DNA from: Silene latifolia
Taxonomy: Eukaryota; Streptophyta; Magnoliopsida; Caryophyllales; Caryophyllaceae
Direction: 5' to 3'
Length of the DNA stretch: 64,000 nt
Assembly (NCBI RefSeq): GCF_048544455.1
Contig: NC_133536.1
Coordinates: 198,837,325 to 198,901,324, forward strand
This document shows positions 31,837-43,559 of this stretch, one piece after another. The notes under the pieces are model-generated. The model was given only the letters and a program-made list of their open reading frames with translations, ran no database searches and had not been told where the DNA came from. Position 1 is the stretch's first letter; each line of letters begins with the position of its first letter. Position numbers and translations under genes: made by a program.

Positions 31837-32603
31837 GGATACCATATAAGAGAAGGGTTTTGATATTGTGAAAGATGATTTTATTGAATGATAATTACAA
31901 GGTATATATACTAGTGCTATGAGAATATACATAATATAAACTTGCTATGTTTACAATGGAAATGCAATTATACTTTGCTTTTTTTTTTGAAGGGTGCAAT
32001 TATACTTTGCTTGATTGAAGGGCTAATTGATTATCTTGTTGATCTTATGATTTGTTAATTTTGGAAGGAATATTGTTAATAAATCCAACTATGTAAAAAG
32101 TTACAACAAGTAGGACACTAGTGCAGAGTAAAAGTGGTTACTAAAAGATTTGATTTTACAGATAAATTTGATAAAACCGCCTTATAAAAAATAAAACCAG
32201 TATTTGTGAATACATTTAAGATTTATCCCATCTAAGTTTCTAAGCACAAAGTAGACGCAGCAAGCAAAAACCCTATAAAGTTAAAATTTGATGAGGTTTG
32301 TTCCTAGATTCTTAGTTCTTCTTAATAATCAATCTATACCCCTCCCCCCCCCCCCGTTGTTATTACGCAAATGATCTCACGAGACCGTACTGTTATATAG
32401 CGTACAACAGTCGTGTAATACTCGTTGTTCTTGTTGTTGTTGCTGCTGCTGTTACAGTATATAAACAATATGTGTTGAGTCAGATGATTTTGAAATCTGT
32501 TTTTTTTTTTTGCTTAAGCGATACATTTTATGTAATATTAAAACTATATGCTATCGACTATTATATTTTCGATGAATATTAAAACTGTTTCTTTTGTTAG
32601 CAC

Positions 32604-33184
32604 ATGGCTGCAGATTGGTCTGCGATGACTGTCGATGTTCTTGGGGTCATAGCATTGAAATTAGAAGCTATTGAAGATTTTATTTATTTTTCCGTGGTAT
32701 GTAGATCATGGAATAGTGTTGCAACTTTAATAAAGAACGAGTGGAGAGCTGTACCAACGCCATGGCTATTACTAGCCGAAAACAATACAGAAAACCCGAA
32801 CTGTCTTAGAAAGGTCTTTAATCTCGAGAATAAAAAATGTTACGAGATGAGTCTCCCAGAGACATTTGGAGCAAGGTGTTGGGGTTCAGCTTACGGTTGG
32901 GTAGCAATGGTTGACCGCAACCTAGATATTCAATTGTTCAATCCAATCTCCAAGGCTCGAATTCAATTCCCGTCTTTGGAAACCATCCCAGGCCTAAAGT
33001 TATATGATGAAAACATCGATAAAACAAAAGACGACTACATTGATCGGTGTTTGAATGTTTTTCTAACCAACCTAGTTGTGCTCAAAGTGTCTCAAGGTGT
33101 TCGTCACGAGCTTGATATTGTGGCATTTTATTCTAAAAAGAGGGTAGCCTTAGCTAGGCCTGGAGATCAATCATGGACATCAAT
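32604..33184 (+). pseudogene. F-box/KIB1-4-type gene, 3' half lost
   Basis: The first 194 residues are almost identical to the gene at 36093-37358 (same start MAADWSAMTVDVLGVIALKL, differing at a few positions such as ATLIK versus ASSIK). After SWTSI the match stops. Unrelated codons follow to a stop at 33233, giving 209 residues. The F-box is complete, but the KIB1-4 propeller is halved, so a normal adaptor is not expected. It could still be transcribed, since the upstream sequence is duplicated too. Confidence 0.88.
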
Positions 33185-33256
33185 CAATGTAGTCGTCTTT
33201 TGTTTTAATACACTTATAATATACAGACCTTAGTAATGTCTTAATCTAGTCATTAG

Positions 33257-33678
33257 TAGACCTGGCAAAAGCAACCCGACCCAATTGACCCGACCCGAAC
33301 AAGCTGACCCGAGACCCAAACTACATCACCCGAATGTGATCCGAAATCCCGAATTGACCCGACTCGATCCGAACTTGACCCGAATTGACCCGGCCCGAAA
33401 ATAACCCGATCCGAAACCACCAAACCCGAAAATGACTTGACAAAATATAACTCTAATTGAACCGAAAAGACTTTAAATGGCCATTTCTCTATTATTCATT
33501 GACCCGACCTGAAACAACTCGACCCGTTTAACCCGAAACTGACCCGACCAACAAACCCGAAACAGACCCGAAACCCGAAATGACCCGTTCCGACCCGAGC
33601 TAACCCAAAATCAATGAGAAACCTGAACTGACCCGGCTCGACCTGAACCCGACCCGTTGACCGGTTTTCCCAGGTCTA
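33257..33678. mobile_element. hAT-type MITE packed with ACCCGA words
   Basis: The ends TAGACCTGGCAAAA and TTTTCCCAGGTCTA are inverted (one mismatch). An exact 8-bp TSD, GTCATTAG, lies at 33249-33256 and 33679-33686. The 422-bp body is dominated by GACCCGACCCGAA-type words. It is the clearest member of a class of low-complexity hAT-like inserts in this window. Confidence 0.9.
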
Positions 33679-33686
33679 GTCATTAG

Positions 33687-35387
33687 GCTATGTAGGGGCT
33701 CAATTACCACTTTCACACATTACAATCGCCCATACCTTATTCATATGTTAAATTTGGGCATTGTTATTAGAATACCGATTTAATTCTAGTCTTTTGTACT
33801 CTTGTCATACTCCGTATTAAACTATTTACTCTATACTCTGCGTTATTGTCATATGAATAATCGTGAACCCCACTTCCCAAATCAGGCCATTCTTTATTTT
33901 AAAACTTTCATTTAATTTCATTTAGTCATAGTTTAATGTGTTTATTTACATTATTTTTTGTATGACTTTGGCTATACAAATCATGCTACTCTTTCTTTTA
34001 TGCATTGATCAATGATTTTATATGTTATGTAATTATTATTTGCATTGATCAGTGATTTTATATGATGTTACATAATTAACTATTTCTTTTTCCGACTACT
34101 TAATTTTTATTTTATAGTATTTTTCTTTTGGTAGAAGTTGAGATCACGAGCAAGCACAATTATTACATTGTAACAATTTTAGTCGTAATGGGACTCTAAC
34201 TAACCGCTTATCTTTGTAAAAGTATTTTAATCAAAGATAAACAAATGATCGAGACAAAGAGAGTATTTGAGAAGTCGTACGTTTTATCAGTGATACGCTA
34301 GTCAATGATTTTTGAATAAGATCTTATAAACAACTTGAGAAATTATGAGTGTAACAATAAAATCTCTCTTCTGAAACGTTAATCTGTGAGATATTTCCTT
34401 GTCCATTAAAAAGGAAGCTACACTCTGTTCTTCCATTCAATGTTTATAATTTGCATCACCAAACCACCAATATCATTTTTTTTGTTAATCATACGATAAG
34501 AGACACATACATAAATATATTCAAAAATCTCGATGCATACAAACTTGAATACGGTAAGAATCTCAATCCGTAATAAAATACTTCTAAACTTTTACCATAA
34601 ACTAAAAATACTAATACCGTATGAAGTTCAAAGTACATTACGCTTAGACCATAAAGATTGTAGCTCTGTATTTGATTTCGGCATACTTTATCACAATTTC
34701 GGCATATTTGATTTCGGCATACTTTGTTTACAATATCTGCAAGAAATTAATTAAAGTTAGTGATCATATTAAATTAGTACATTAGAAACAAAGAGATTAA
34801 ACAATCTTTACTACGAAAATTTAAAGGAAGCAAGCCGAAGCAGTATCATACACAACAAGAAAAGTAACAAAACTAATAAACTAAAAAATAGAATAGAATA
34901 GATATGTATGGCACCAAAAAGAGAATAAGTTTTCTTTTATATAGAGAATTAAGGTGAACAATTTCACCTAAAATACTATCACCAAAGGCAATTTGATCAC
35001 GTTGAAGCTAAGAGTTGGATTACTGTTGCAATTCCTATACTCAAAAATTTAGTCAAATTTATAATTAGCTTAATATAAATTATCTGTAGGTGAGTTTATT
35101 AATAAAACTAAAATAGCGTTTTAAGAAATTTGGACTCTCTGTAATCGCTCAAAAAAAGCTTCCTTTATTAATATAAAAATAGATAGATATATATATATAG
35201 ATACCGTAATCGGAAAAATATAATATTATGAATAAAGTTATTATATGTTGCCTATAATAGTTGATACGATTTAGATCTCGGGAGTACTATAAATGTCGAG
35301 ACAATGTAATCATTCGAGACACGAATTATCAATAATACGAGCGACTCATTTATGCTTTCCCCTCTCTACGATTCTAATAAAATTTAC
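33687..35387. other. AT-rich spacer
   Basis: No gene recognised. TTTCGGCATA occurs three times at about 34676-34730. A TATATATATAG run lies near 35190-35202. Confidence 0.45.
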
Positions 35388-35894
35388 ATTCTTTTTAATT
35401 TAACTTTATAATTTTAATTTAACTAAAACTAATTAAACTGAATTGAACCAAACCATACAATCTAACTTGAACTAATATGAACTTATATAGAGCCTAACCT
35501 AAACTTAATTTAACCGGAACTTAAATTTAAGCCTAAATAAAAGAAGAGGGGCTTAGTTTTTCACTTGAGTCTTCTTAGGAAGGTTAATCCAACTATGTAA
35601 AAAGTTACAACAAGTAGGACACTAGTGCAGAGTAAAAGTGGTTACTAAAAGATTTGGTTTTACGATAAATGTGATAAAACCGCCTTATAAACCCGTATTT
35701 GTGAATACATTTATGATTTATCCCATCTAAGTTTCTAAACACAAAGTAGACGCAGCAAGCAAAAACCCTATAAAGTTAAAATTTAATGAGGTTTGTTCCT
35801 AGATTCTTAGTTCTTCTTAATAATCAATCTATACCCCTCCCCCCCTGTTATTACGCAAATTATCTCACGAATCCGTACCGTAATATAGCGTACA

Positions 35895-35940
<46 letters not shown>

Positions 35941-36672
35941 GCTGCTGTTACAGTATATAAACAATATGTTGAGTCAGATGATTTTGAAATCTGTTTTTTT
36001 TGCTTAAGCGATACATTTTAACAATATTAAAACTATATGCTATCGACTATTATATTTTCGATGAATATTAAAACTGTTTCTTTTGTTAGCACATGGCTGC
36101 AGATTGGTCTGCGATGACTGTCGATGTTCTTGGGGTAATAGCATTGAAATTAGAAGCTTGTGAAGATTTTATTTATTTTTCCGTGGTATGTAGATCATGG
36201 AATTGTGTTGCGTCTTCAATAAAGAACGAGTGGAGAGCTGTACCAACGCCATGGCTTTTACTAGCCGAAAACAATACAGAAAACCCGAATTGTCTTAGAA
36301 AGGTCTTTAATCTCGAGAATAAAAAATGTTACGAGATGAGTCTCCCAGAGACATTTGGAGCAAGGTGTTGGGGTTCAGCTTACGGTTGGGTAGCAATGGT
36401 TGACCGCAACCTAGATATTCAATTGTTCAATCCAATCTCGAAGGCTCGAATTCAATTCCCATCTTTGAAAACCATCCCAGGCCTAAAGTTATATGATGAA
36501 AACATCGATAAAACAAAAGACGACTACATTGATCGGTGTTTGAATGTTTTTCTAACCAACCTAGTTGTGCTCAAAGTGTCTCAAGGTGTTCGTCACGAGC
36601 TTGATATTGTGGCATTTTATTCTAAAAAGAGGGTAGCCTTAGCTAGGCCTGGAGATCAATCATGGACATCAA
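35388..36672 (+). repeat. Segmental duplicate B (F-box unit, uninterrupted)
   Basis: Partner of 29230-33184. It retains the empty Copia target GGTTAATCCAACTATG (near 35583-35598) and continues into a complete F-box gene. It differs by a much longer TTG run in the leader. Confidence 0.88.
35895..35947 (+). repeat. (TTG)n microsatellite in F-box leader
   Basis: About 15 TTG units precede GCTGCTGTTACAG. The duplicate copy near 32420-32453 has a shorter, interrupted run (GTTGTTCTTGTTGTTGTTGC). It lies about 145 bp before the ATG at 36093. Confidence 0.85.
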
Positions 36673-37146
36673 TATTCACCGATGATGAAACAGAGTTTAC
36701 GATGGTTGAGATAGTTGGCATCGACGATCATGTAGTTGGTTTGTGTACTGATGACGGAATTGTGTGTTGGAAAGTTAAGGAGTTTTACGGTCTTGAGCTT
36801 GGGAAAAAGTTTGACTATCTACCAATTGAGTGTGATAGTTACCATGATGACGGGTTCCAGTATATGTATTTGTTACGATTAGGTAATGAAATTGTCATGG
36901 TGTTACGAAACTTCCGACCCAAGGAGAAGGTGGCAGACGATGAGATTGGTGTTTATCAAACGATTAGTTTTGAGTTATACAAACTAAATCTTAAAGCTAA
37001 TACTTGGGACGAATTTAAAGATTTGGGTGATGTGGCATTGTTATTGGGTTCGAACTCTGCTATGTCTGTTTCTATAACATCGGTTAATAAATGTTTGCAA
37101 CGAAGTTGTATATATTATACTGATGATTATACTAATGACGGTGATA

Positions 37147-37177
<31 letters not shown>

Positions 37178-37358
37178 GGAGGAGGAGGAGGAGGAAGCTG
37201 AGGAGGAGGTGGAAGAGTTTAGGCAGCTGACAAAAGAGTTTGTTGGACATGATATGGGTGTTTACGACATCAAGCGTGATCAAATATCCCGATTTTATGA
37301 CGGTGAGGATACACTCTCCTTAATATGCGCACCGACTTTGTTTATTCCTCAACTTTGA
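36093..37358 (+). CDS. F-box/KIB1-4 beta-propeller (DUF295) protein with acidic insert
   Basis: Single-exon gene, 421 residues, start MAADWSAMTVDVLGVIALKL after a TTTTGTTAG|CAC acceptor-like site. F-box residues 4-50, then VPTPWLLLAENNTENPNCLR. The KIB1-4 half ends MGVYDIKRDQISRFYDGED and APTLFIPQL. Between YYTDDYTNDG and the QLTKEFVGHDMGVYD block lies a run of about nine Asp followed by seven Glu. It is encoded by GATGATGAT/GAGGAGGAG repeats (about 37140-37215) and is absent from the paralogues. It makes this copy about 20 residues longer. It probably lies in a surface loop. It likely serves as an SCF adaptor, substrate unknown. Confidence 0.9.
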
Positions 37359-38421
37359 ATTATTTGATTTTTCAAAAACAATTTATGAGGATCATATGAA
37401 ATTGTTTGATTTGAGTGTTATAAAACTTAAAATCATTTGTTTTTGCAAAGGATAGAGAGTACTTGGTATGCTGTATTACTAGAAAGAGGTTGAGTTTTAG
37501 CAAGCATTTTTTTACTACCTACCAAATTACTTGACATGAATTAAAGGAGAAGCTGTTCCTCCTCTGGATTCTGAATATAAAGCAAACTAGAGCTTAAAAT
37601 CGAGCAGGTAATGTAGTCTATAACCTCTTTTTTCACCATGGTTTATGGCTAGACCATAACAGGCATTATGTAATTTCTAACGTCCTCAAGTCTAGCCATA
37701 AACCATGGTAAAAAAATGCTCTATCAACATTACACAATGCCTTTTATGCAATGAAGTAGGCCGACGTTACCCTACCCTCTTATGTTACCTTACAAAAAAC
37801 TGATAAATCAGACGATCGCGTTTAATATAATATTAAGCATTACTTCTCGATAAAAGTATTGTGAAAGAAGGGGTCATATATAGACGCAATTCCTAGCACA
37901 TTTATTGAACCCTCCACGAAATGTTGCTGCATGATGGCAAATACCAGGAAGCATTTAGAATTTTACTGGCACAGGTAGGCAGGTAGCTAGAAACCTTCAA
38001 CCAGATCAGTATTAACCGGTACAAAGACAAGGCAAGCGGAATAAATCCTCCGTCTTACAATAGATCTAAGACACGAAAACGATGCTACCATGCATGCCAG
38101 GATCTTCTTTAAATCAGATATTTGAATGCAGTGTTGCTGTGCTGCACTTCACAGACTACCAACTAATTCTAGTTTAGCTTAGTTTTTTTAATATTCACTT
38201 TTAATTTAAAAATTCATCTAGTTTCAATTCTGCATGTTTGTTACACATTTAAATCGCAAAAATAAAAAGCTAAATACAATTTGTTTTTCGTAGTTTCAAA
38301 TTATATAGCATTAATCTTTACTTTTCTTATGTCTCATATCGTATGGTAGAAATCGAACACAATATGTAAATAATTGACAGTGGTGAAGAGGATAAAATTT
38401 ACATAATTAGCAAGTATCATT
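37359..38421. other. 3' flank of F-box gene, with one hairpin
   Basis: Apart from the inverted repeat at 37628-37716, no gene or element is recognised. Confidence 0.45.
37628..37716. other. Near-perfect 27-bp inverted repeat, 35-nt loop
   Basis: Left arm 37628-37654 (core ACCATGGTTTATGGCTAGAC) pairs with right arm 37690-37716 (core GTCTAGCCATAAACCATGGT) with one mismatch near the outer end. Size and stem length fit a small fold-back element or a young microRNA-like hairpin. Immediate flanks are T-rich and A-rich. No TSD is evident. Confidence 0.75.
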
Positions 38422-38656
38422 TGTTAGAGATAATAAGTCAGCCACTCCAAATCCCACGTGATTAATAGACTTAGTCTTGTATTTAGTTGTTAAGTTTAGT
38501 CAATAGTCTTATCTTATATTTCCTTGTTTATAGTTTCTGTTAACATTAATTTAGGAGCTTTAGTTAGCTTAGGTTAAACCTATTCTATAGTATATAAACA
38601 ACCTCCTGTAAACTGGAATATACACATTCAATATAATTCCTTCTTTATACTTCATA
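38422..38656 (+). repeat. 5' LTR of young Copia element
   Basis: 235 bp. It contains a TATA-like TATATAAACAACC about 65 bp before its 3' edge, a plausible start for the element's transcript. By eye no difference from the 3' LTR. Confidence 0.93.
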
Positions 38657-38672
38657 TGGTATCATCGAGTCC
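38657..38672 (+). promoter_or_regulatory. Primer-binding site (initiator tRNA-Met type)
   Basis: TGGTATCATCGAGTCC follows the LTR directly. TGGTATCA is the usual complement to the plant initiator tRNA-Met 3' end used by Copia elements. Confidence 0.8.
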
Positions 38673-38712
38673 ACGATCCTCACGATCATAAAATCTCCGT
38701 GTCCTCATCCTT

Positions 38713-41700
38713 GTGCTAGCATCTCGCTCTTTCGAACCACGATCAACCATGTCGAACAACCAACTCCAAATCGTCAACAGTGCCGAACCCAACCGCCCTC
38801 TTACCCTTGTAACCTTCGCTAATTGCATTCAGTTGAAGGATACCGTTACCTTTCGCCAATGGAGATTTCAAGTCCGTGCTATTATGAACGGGCTTGAACT
38901 CTTCCCTTATCTTGATGGCACCGTTGTTGTACCACCCCGCACCACCACTGTTGATCCCGTTCCACCCGCCACTGCACCCACTACCGTTGCCAACCCGGCC
39001 TATTCCACTTGGTATAGGCAAGACCAACTTATCCTAGGCGCTCTAACCGGTACCTTATCGCCTCCCATTGCTGCACTTATTGTTAACGACACCACCTCCA
39101 CGGCAGCCTGGACCACCCTTACCCGCACCTTTGCCAACTCATCCCGTGGTCATCGTCTCCAAATCAAGGACCGTCTCGACCACATCACCCACACTGACGA
39201 CATGACTATCACCGAGTACATGACTGCCATTAAGGCATGTACCGATGATTTGGCTCAGTTGGAACATCCAATGGATGTCGATGACATTACTAATCGCATT
39301 CTGAACGGCTTAAACTATGACAAATATGGCTCCGTTATTGATGTTGTTCGTGCTCTCGACACTTCAATTTCTTTTGAATCTCTTCATGAGAAATTGATAC
39401 AACAAGAGCTTCGCATCAAAAACAATCCGAAATCGTCTACCCAAGCCTTCACCCCATCTGCCCATGCTGCGAATTATCGCCCCAACACCAACAATAATCG
39501 TCACCACTACAATACCCGTGACTCTCAGCCCCGCCAAACCTATCCGCCCAAACAGTCCTACCCCGAAATCCCTCAACCCGGTTACTCCAAACCCTACAAA
39601 GGTCGCTGTCACTTTTGCGATGAGGTTGGTCATGTTGCTTCTAACTGTCGTGACCTTCTAGCTAAATACCCCAATATTGTCTTCCCAATCCGTCAGCGCC
39701 GTGGCCCTCCACCCCAAGCCCACACCGCCAATCACCCCTCTACTCATCCACCCTCCTATTGGACAGTAGATAGTGGTGCCTCGCACCACATAACTGATGA
39801 TTTAAACACCTTGTCTCTCCATCAAGCTTATGATGGTGCTGATGATCTCGTCATCGGCGACGGCTCCGCTCTCAACATAACCCACTCTGGTTCTTTCACT
39901 ATACCCTCTTCGTCCTTTTCTCTTAAATTTACTAACGTGCTTGTTGTTCCTCAAATTTCACGTAAATTGTTATCCGTTTCACAATTTTGTACTGATAATA
40001 ATGCCTATGCTATTTTCTCACCCACTTCTTTTTGTATAAAGGCAAATCCGACGGGAGCGGTCCTTCTTCAAGGGCCCCTTATTGACGGTTCCTACGTTTG
40101 GCATCCGACACCGCCTCAAGCTCAACTCGCCATAGCCCCAGGTCAAGCATCATGGCACCATAGACTCGGTCATCCCTCAAATAAAACTCTTCAAGTTATT
40201 AGTTCGCAATTTAATTTTCGCATTTCCCATTCTGAGCAATGTATTTCGTGTAATTTAAATAAGAGTCACAAAGTACCCTTTGGACAAACTTATTTAATTT
40301 CTAAGGCACCACTTGATCTTATTTTTTCCGACGTTTGGAGTTCTCCCGTTTTATCCATGGATTCATTTAAGTATTATGTCATTTTTGTTGACCATTTTAC
40401 CCATTATATTTGGATATACCCCCTAAAACGGAAATCCGACACTGAAATCGCGTTCCTTAAATTTCGCTCCATTGTTGAGAATTATTTTAATAAGCCTATT
40501 AAGCAATTCTATTCCGACAATGGTGGGGAATTTCGAAAATTAACGTCACATCTAAATCTCACGGGAATTAACCATTTAACGAGTCCACCTCATACGCCGG
40601 AGCACAACGGATTTGCTGAACGTAGGCACCGCCATATCGTCGAAACGGGTATGTCTCTTCTTACTCACGCTAAATTACCTACTTCCTTTTGGCCTCACGC
40701 CTTTTCCACTGCCGTTTATTTAATAAATAGACTCCCTACCCCATCTCTTCAAAATTCCTGCCCCTTCACTAAATTATTCAACCAAATTCCCAATATTTCA
40801 AAACTTCATGGATTTGGCTGTTTATGTTTCCCTTGGCTCCGACCTTACACGGATCATAAACTCCAACCTCGCTCCACTCAATGCGTTTTTATTGGGTACT
40901 CCACGACTCAAAGTGCCTACCTATGTCTTGACCCGCTCACTAATCGTATTTATACTTCCCGTCATGTTCGTTTTGTAGATAACCAATTCCCCTACAATGA
41001 TATTGTCAAACTTACAGTATCTTCTCCTACCCTCACCTCTACTGACTGGTGCAACCTTGTCCTTCCCATCACCTCGACCCCACCCCCACCTCCACCCTCC
41101 CCCACGACGCCCACTGCCTCGCCTTCCCCTACACCTGCCACGCCAACCACTCCCTCGCCCAACACCGAATCCATTCCTACTTCACCCGCCGAACCAGAAC
41201 CCACCTCTGCTTCTTCCCCTGCCTCTGCCACGCCCCCTCCACCACCTCCACCGCCACCTCCCCGAGCTGTTACCCGTCTTCTCAACAACATTCGAAAACC
41301 TAATCCCAAATATGCCAACCTCACCACTGTTCCCACCCAATTTGTAACACCAACGACTGTAAAACAGGCCCTAATTGACCCGCTATGGCGCGCCGCTATG
41401 CAGGCTGAGTTCGATGCCCTTTCTCGCAATGAAACTTGGTCCCTTGTACCCTCTGATGCTGCCCCGAATGTAATTAGCTGCAAATGGGTTTTTCGCCTCA
41501 AGTATAATCCCGATGGGAGCCTTAAGCAACACAAAGCTCGATTGGTTGCTAAAGGGTTTCATCAACGACCGGGTTTAGACTATACTGAAACTTTCAGCCC
41601 CGTCATTAAACCAACCACCATCCGCCTTATACTTTCTCTTGCTGTTTTACATGGTTGGTCGCTTCGACAGATCGATGTTAACAATGCCTTCTTGCAAGGC

Positions 41701-42859
41701 AGGCTAACCGAGGATGTATACATGGAACAACCATCAGGTTTTATAAATCCCGATTTTCCTTCTCATATTTGTAAATTACGAAAAGCAATTTATGGGCTTA
41801 AACAAGCACCTCGTGCTTGGTTCAATGAGCTCAAAAATTACTTTATTTCATACGGGTTTTGCAGCTCACTGTCTGATCCGTCGTTATTTATTTATGATAA
41901 AACTAATATCCGTCTTTATGCCCTTGTTTATGTTGATGATATAGTTGTCACAGGTTCTCATCCCACTGAAATTAATAAGTTTGTTGCAGCTATATCAGTG
42001 CGTTTTTCTCTCAAAGATCTTGGCTGTCTATCTTATTTTCTAGGGATGGAGGTCACTCCGACTTCAGCAGGTCTCCATCTTAATCAGTCCAAGTATATAA
42101 CCGATGTTCTTACCCGTTATGACATGCTCGATTGCAGTCCTTCTACTACCCCTATGCTCTCGTTTCCTCACCTGTGTAGAGAGGATTCTAAACCAATTCA
42201 AGATGAGTCAAAGTACCGCGCTATTGTTGGAAGCTTACAATACCTTTCACTTACGCGTCCGGATATTGCTTTTCCAGTTAATAAATTGGCACAATTCTTG
42301 ACACATCCGACATCGAGTCACTGGTCAGCACTTAAAAGGCTGCTTCGGTTTCTCAAAGGTACAATTCACCATGGCATTCATTTACTTAAGAATACTCCAT
42401 TCAATCTTCATGCCTTTTGTGACGCGGATTTGGGAGGTGATCCTAATGATTTACTTTCGACCACTGGTTTTGTTGTGTTTATTGGTCAAAATCCTATATC
42501 GTGGTCATCCAAAAAGCAAAGGGCTATATCACGCTCCTCTACTGAAGCGGAATTTAGAGCTGTTGCTAATACCACTGCGGAACTTTTATGGTTACGATCT
42601 TTATTAAGTGAACTTGGCATTGTTGTCCCGTCACCCCTGGTTATATTTTGTGACAACTTAAGTGCTAAAAACTATTCCGACAACCCGGTTTTTCCATTTT
42701 GTTAAAGGAACAAGTTCAACATGGGCTTATTCGGGTTCAACATATTAATGGCGATGATCAAATTGCAGACACTCTTACTAAGCCATTGTCAAAAGCTCGG
42801 TTCTTATCCTTATCGTCCAAGATTGGTCTTACTCTTCGACCGTCCATCTTGAGGGAGCA
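38713..42859 (+). pseudogene. Copia gag-pol coding region
   Basis: The reading frame opens near 38713. The likely start is at 38749 (MSNNQLQIV). Gag has FRQWRFQVRAIMNGL and LQIKDRLDHIT. The zinc knuckle CHFCDEVGHVASNC is at about residue 298. The protease motif WTVDSGASHHIT is at about 350. The integrase has WHHRLGHPSNKTL, YSDNGGEF and HNGFAERRHR. The RT has WVFRLKYNPDGSLKQHKARL and catalytic YVDDI at about 1072. The RNase H region has SKKQRAISRSSTEAEFRAVA. Copia elements make all this as one polyprotein. Treated as a fossil with about one break. Confidence 0.9.
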
Positions 42860-43094
42860 TGTTAGAGATAATAAGTCAGCCACTCCAAATCCCACGTGAT
42901 TAATAGACTTAGTCTTGTATTTAGTTGTTAAGTTTAGTCAATAGTCTTATCTTATATTTCCTTGTTTATAGTTTCTGTTAACATTAATTTAGGAGCTTTA
43001 GTTAGCTTAGGTTAAACCTATTCTATAGTATATAAACAACCTCCTGTAAACTGGAATATACACATTCAATATAATTCCTTCTTTATACTTCATA
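42860..43094 (+). repeat. 3' LTR of young Copia element
   Basis: 235 bp, matching the 5' LTR throughout by eye, and followed by the TSD copy TCATT. Confidence 0.93.
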
Positions 43095-43559
43095 TCATTA
43101 CTTTGAATTTTAGTTGTTCTAAAACTCAACACTAACAGAGTTGGTGCTTTCAAGTGTTCAACGAAGTATACTTTAGTGATTTTGAACTAAAATAGCAAAA
43201 TTCATTTGGAAGTATGGATAGAGTAAAGCTACCGTGTATAATGGTGGCACGCATGCATGGTGGTTTTTTTTTTTGTAGGCTTGTTATTGCTTGTAGCTTT
43301 GTTAGACTTCAATACTCGGGTCTGCCGAATAGATTGGGTTGTTACATTAATTCCATACTAAGTATGTGTGCCCAGTTTCGCCCGGGCTACCTGTATTTGC
43401 ATTTAAATATATTTTCAATTAACTTAAATTATTTTAAAGTTGCATAACTCATAAATTTCATTAATATATTTTTCTATGATACGGAGTATATCTTAAAATT
43501 ACAGTGAAATAAATTATCAGACAAATTCACTACTCCCGCTATTAATATTTTACTTAAAT

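Larger units (their letters stand above)
29438..32081 (-). mobile_element. Copia LTR retrotransposon, short and broken
   Basis: It is flanked by a 5-bp TSD, AATCC (29433-29437 and 32082-32086). The LTRs are at 29438-29642 and 31845-32081. On the minus strand they start TATTAACAA and end CTTATA, which is not the usual TG..CA. The primer-binding site TGGTATCC adjoins the right LTR (31837-31844). A G-rich polypurine tract adjoins the left LTR. At 2.6 kb it is about half the usual length and carries several breaks. By eye the LTRs differ at around five sites plus one short internal insertion, so it is fairly young. It inserted after the duplication described at 29230 and 35388. Confidence 0.9.
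29230..33184 (+). repeat. Segmental duplicate A (F-box unit, interrupted by Copia)
   Basis: Sequence 29230-29437 plus 32087-33184 matches 35388-36672 almost base for base, beginning TTTAATTTAACTTTATAATT. The first part ends GGAAGGTTAATCC and the second resumes AACTATGTAAAAAGTTACAA, exactly as in the other copy without the Copia insert. Homology ends inside the F-box ORF at TGGACATCAAT (33184). Confidence 0.88.
38422..43094 (+). mobile_element. Copia LTR retrotransposon, young, nearly whole
   Basis: It is flanked by a 5-bp TSD, TCATT (38417-38421 and 43095-43099). The two 235-bp LTRs look identical by eye, so the insertion is very recent. They start TGTTAGAG and end TTCATA, with terminal TA rather than CA. 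The primer-binding site TGGTATCA starts at 38657, directly after the LTR. A polypurine tract (TTGAGGGAGCA) precedes the 3' LTR. Length 4.67 kb is normal for Copia. Gag, protease, integrase, RT and RNase H are all present in Copia order. It looks almost whole, with about one break. Confidence 0.95.

Noticed and set aside
40992-41534. Gly/Val-rich minus-strand protein
   Set aside because: It is the antisense of the Pro/Thr/Ser-rich linker between integrase and RT in the Copia element.
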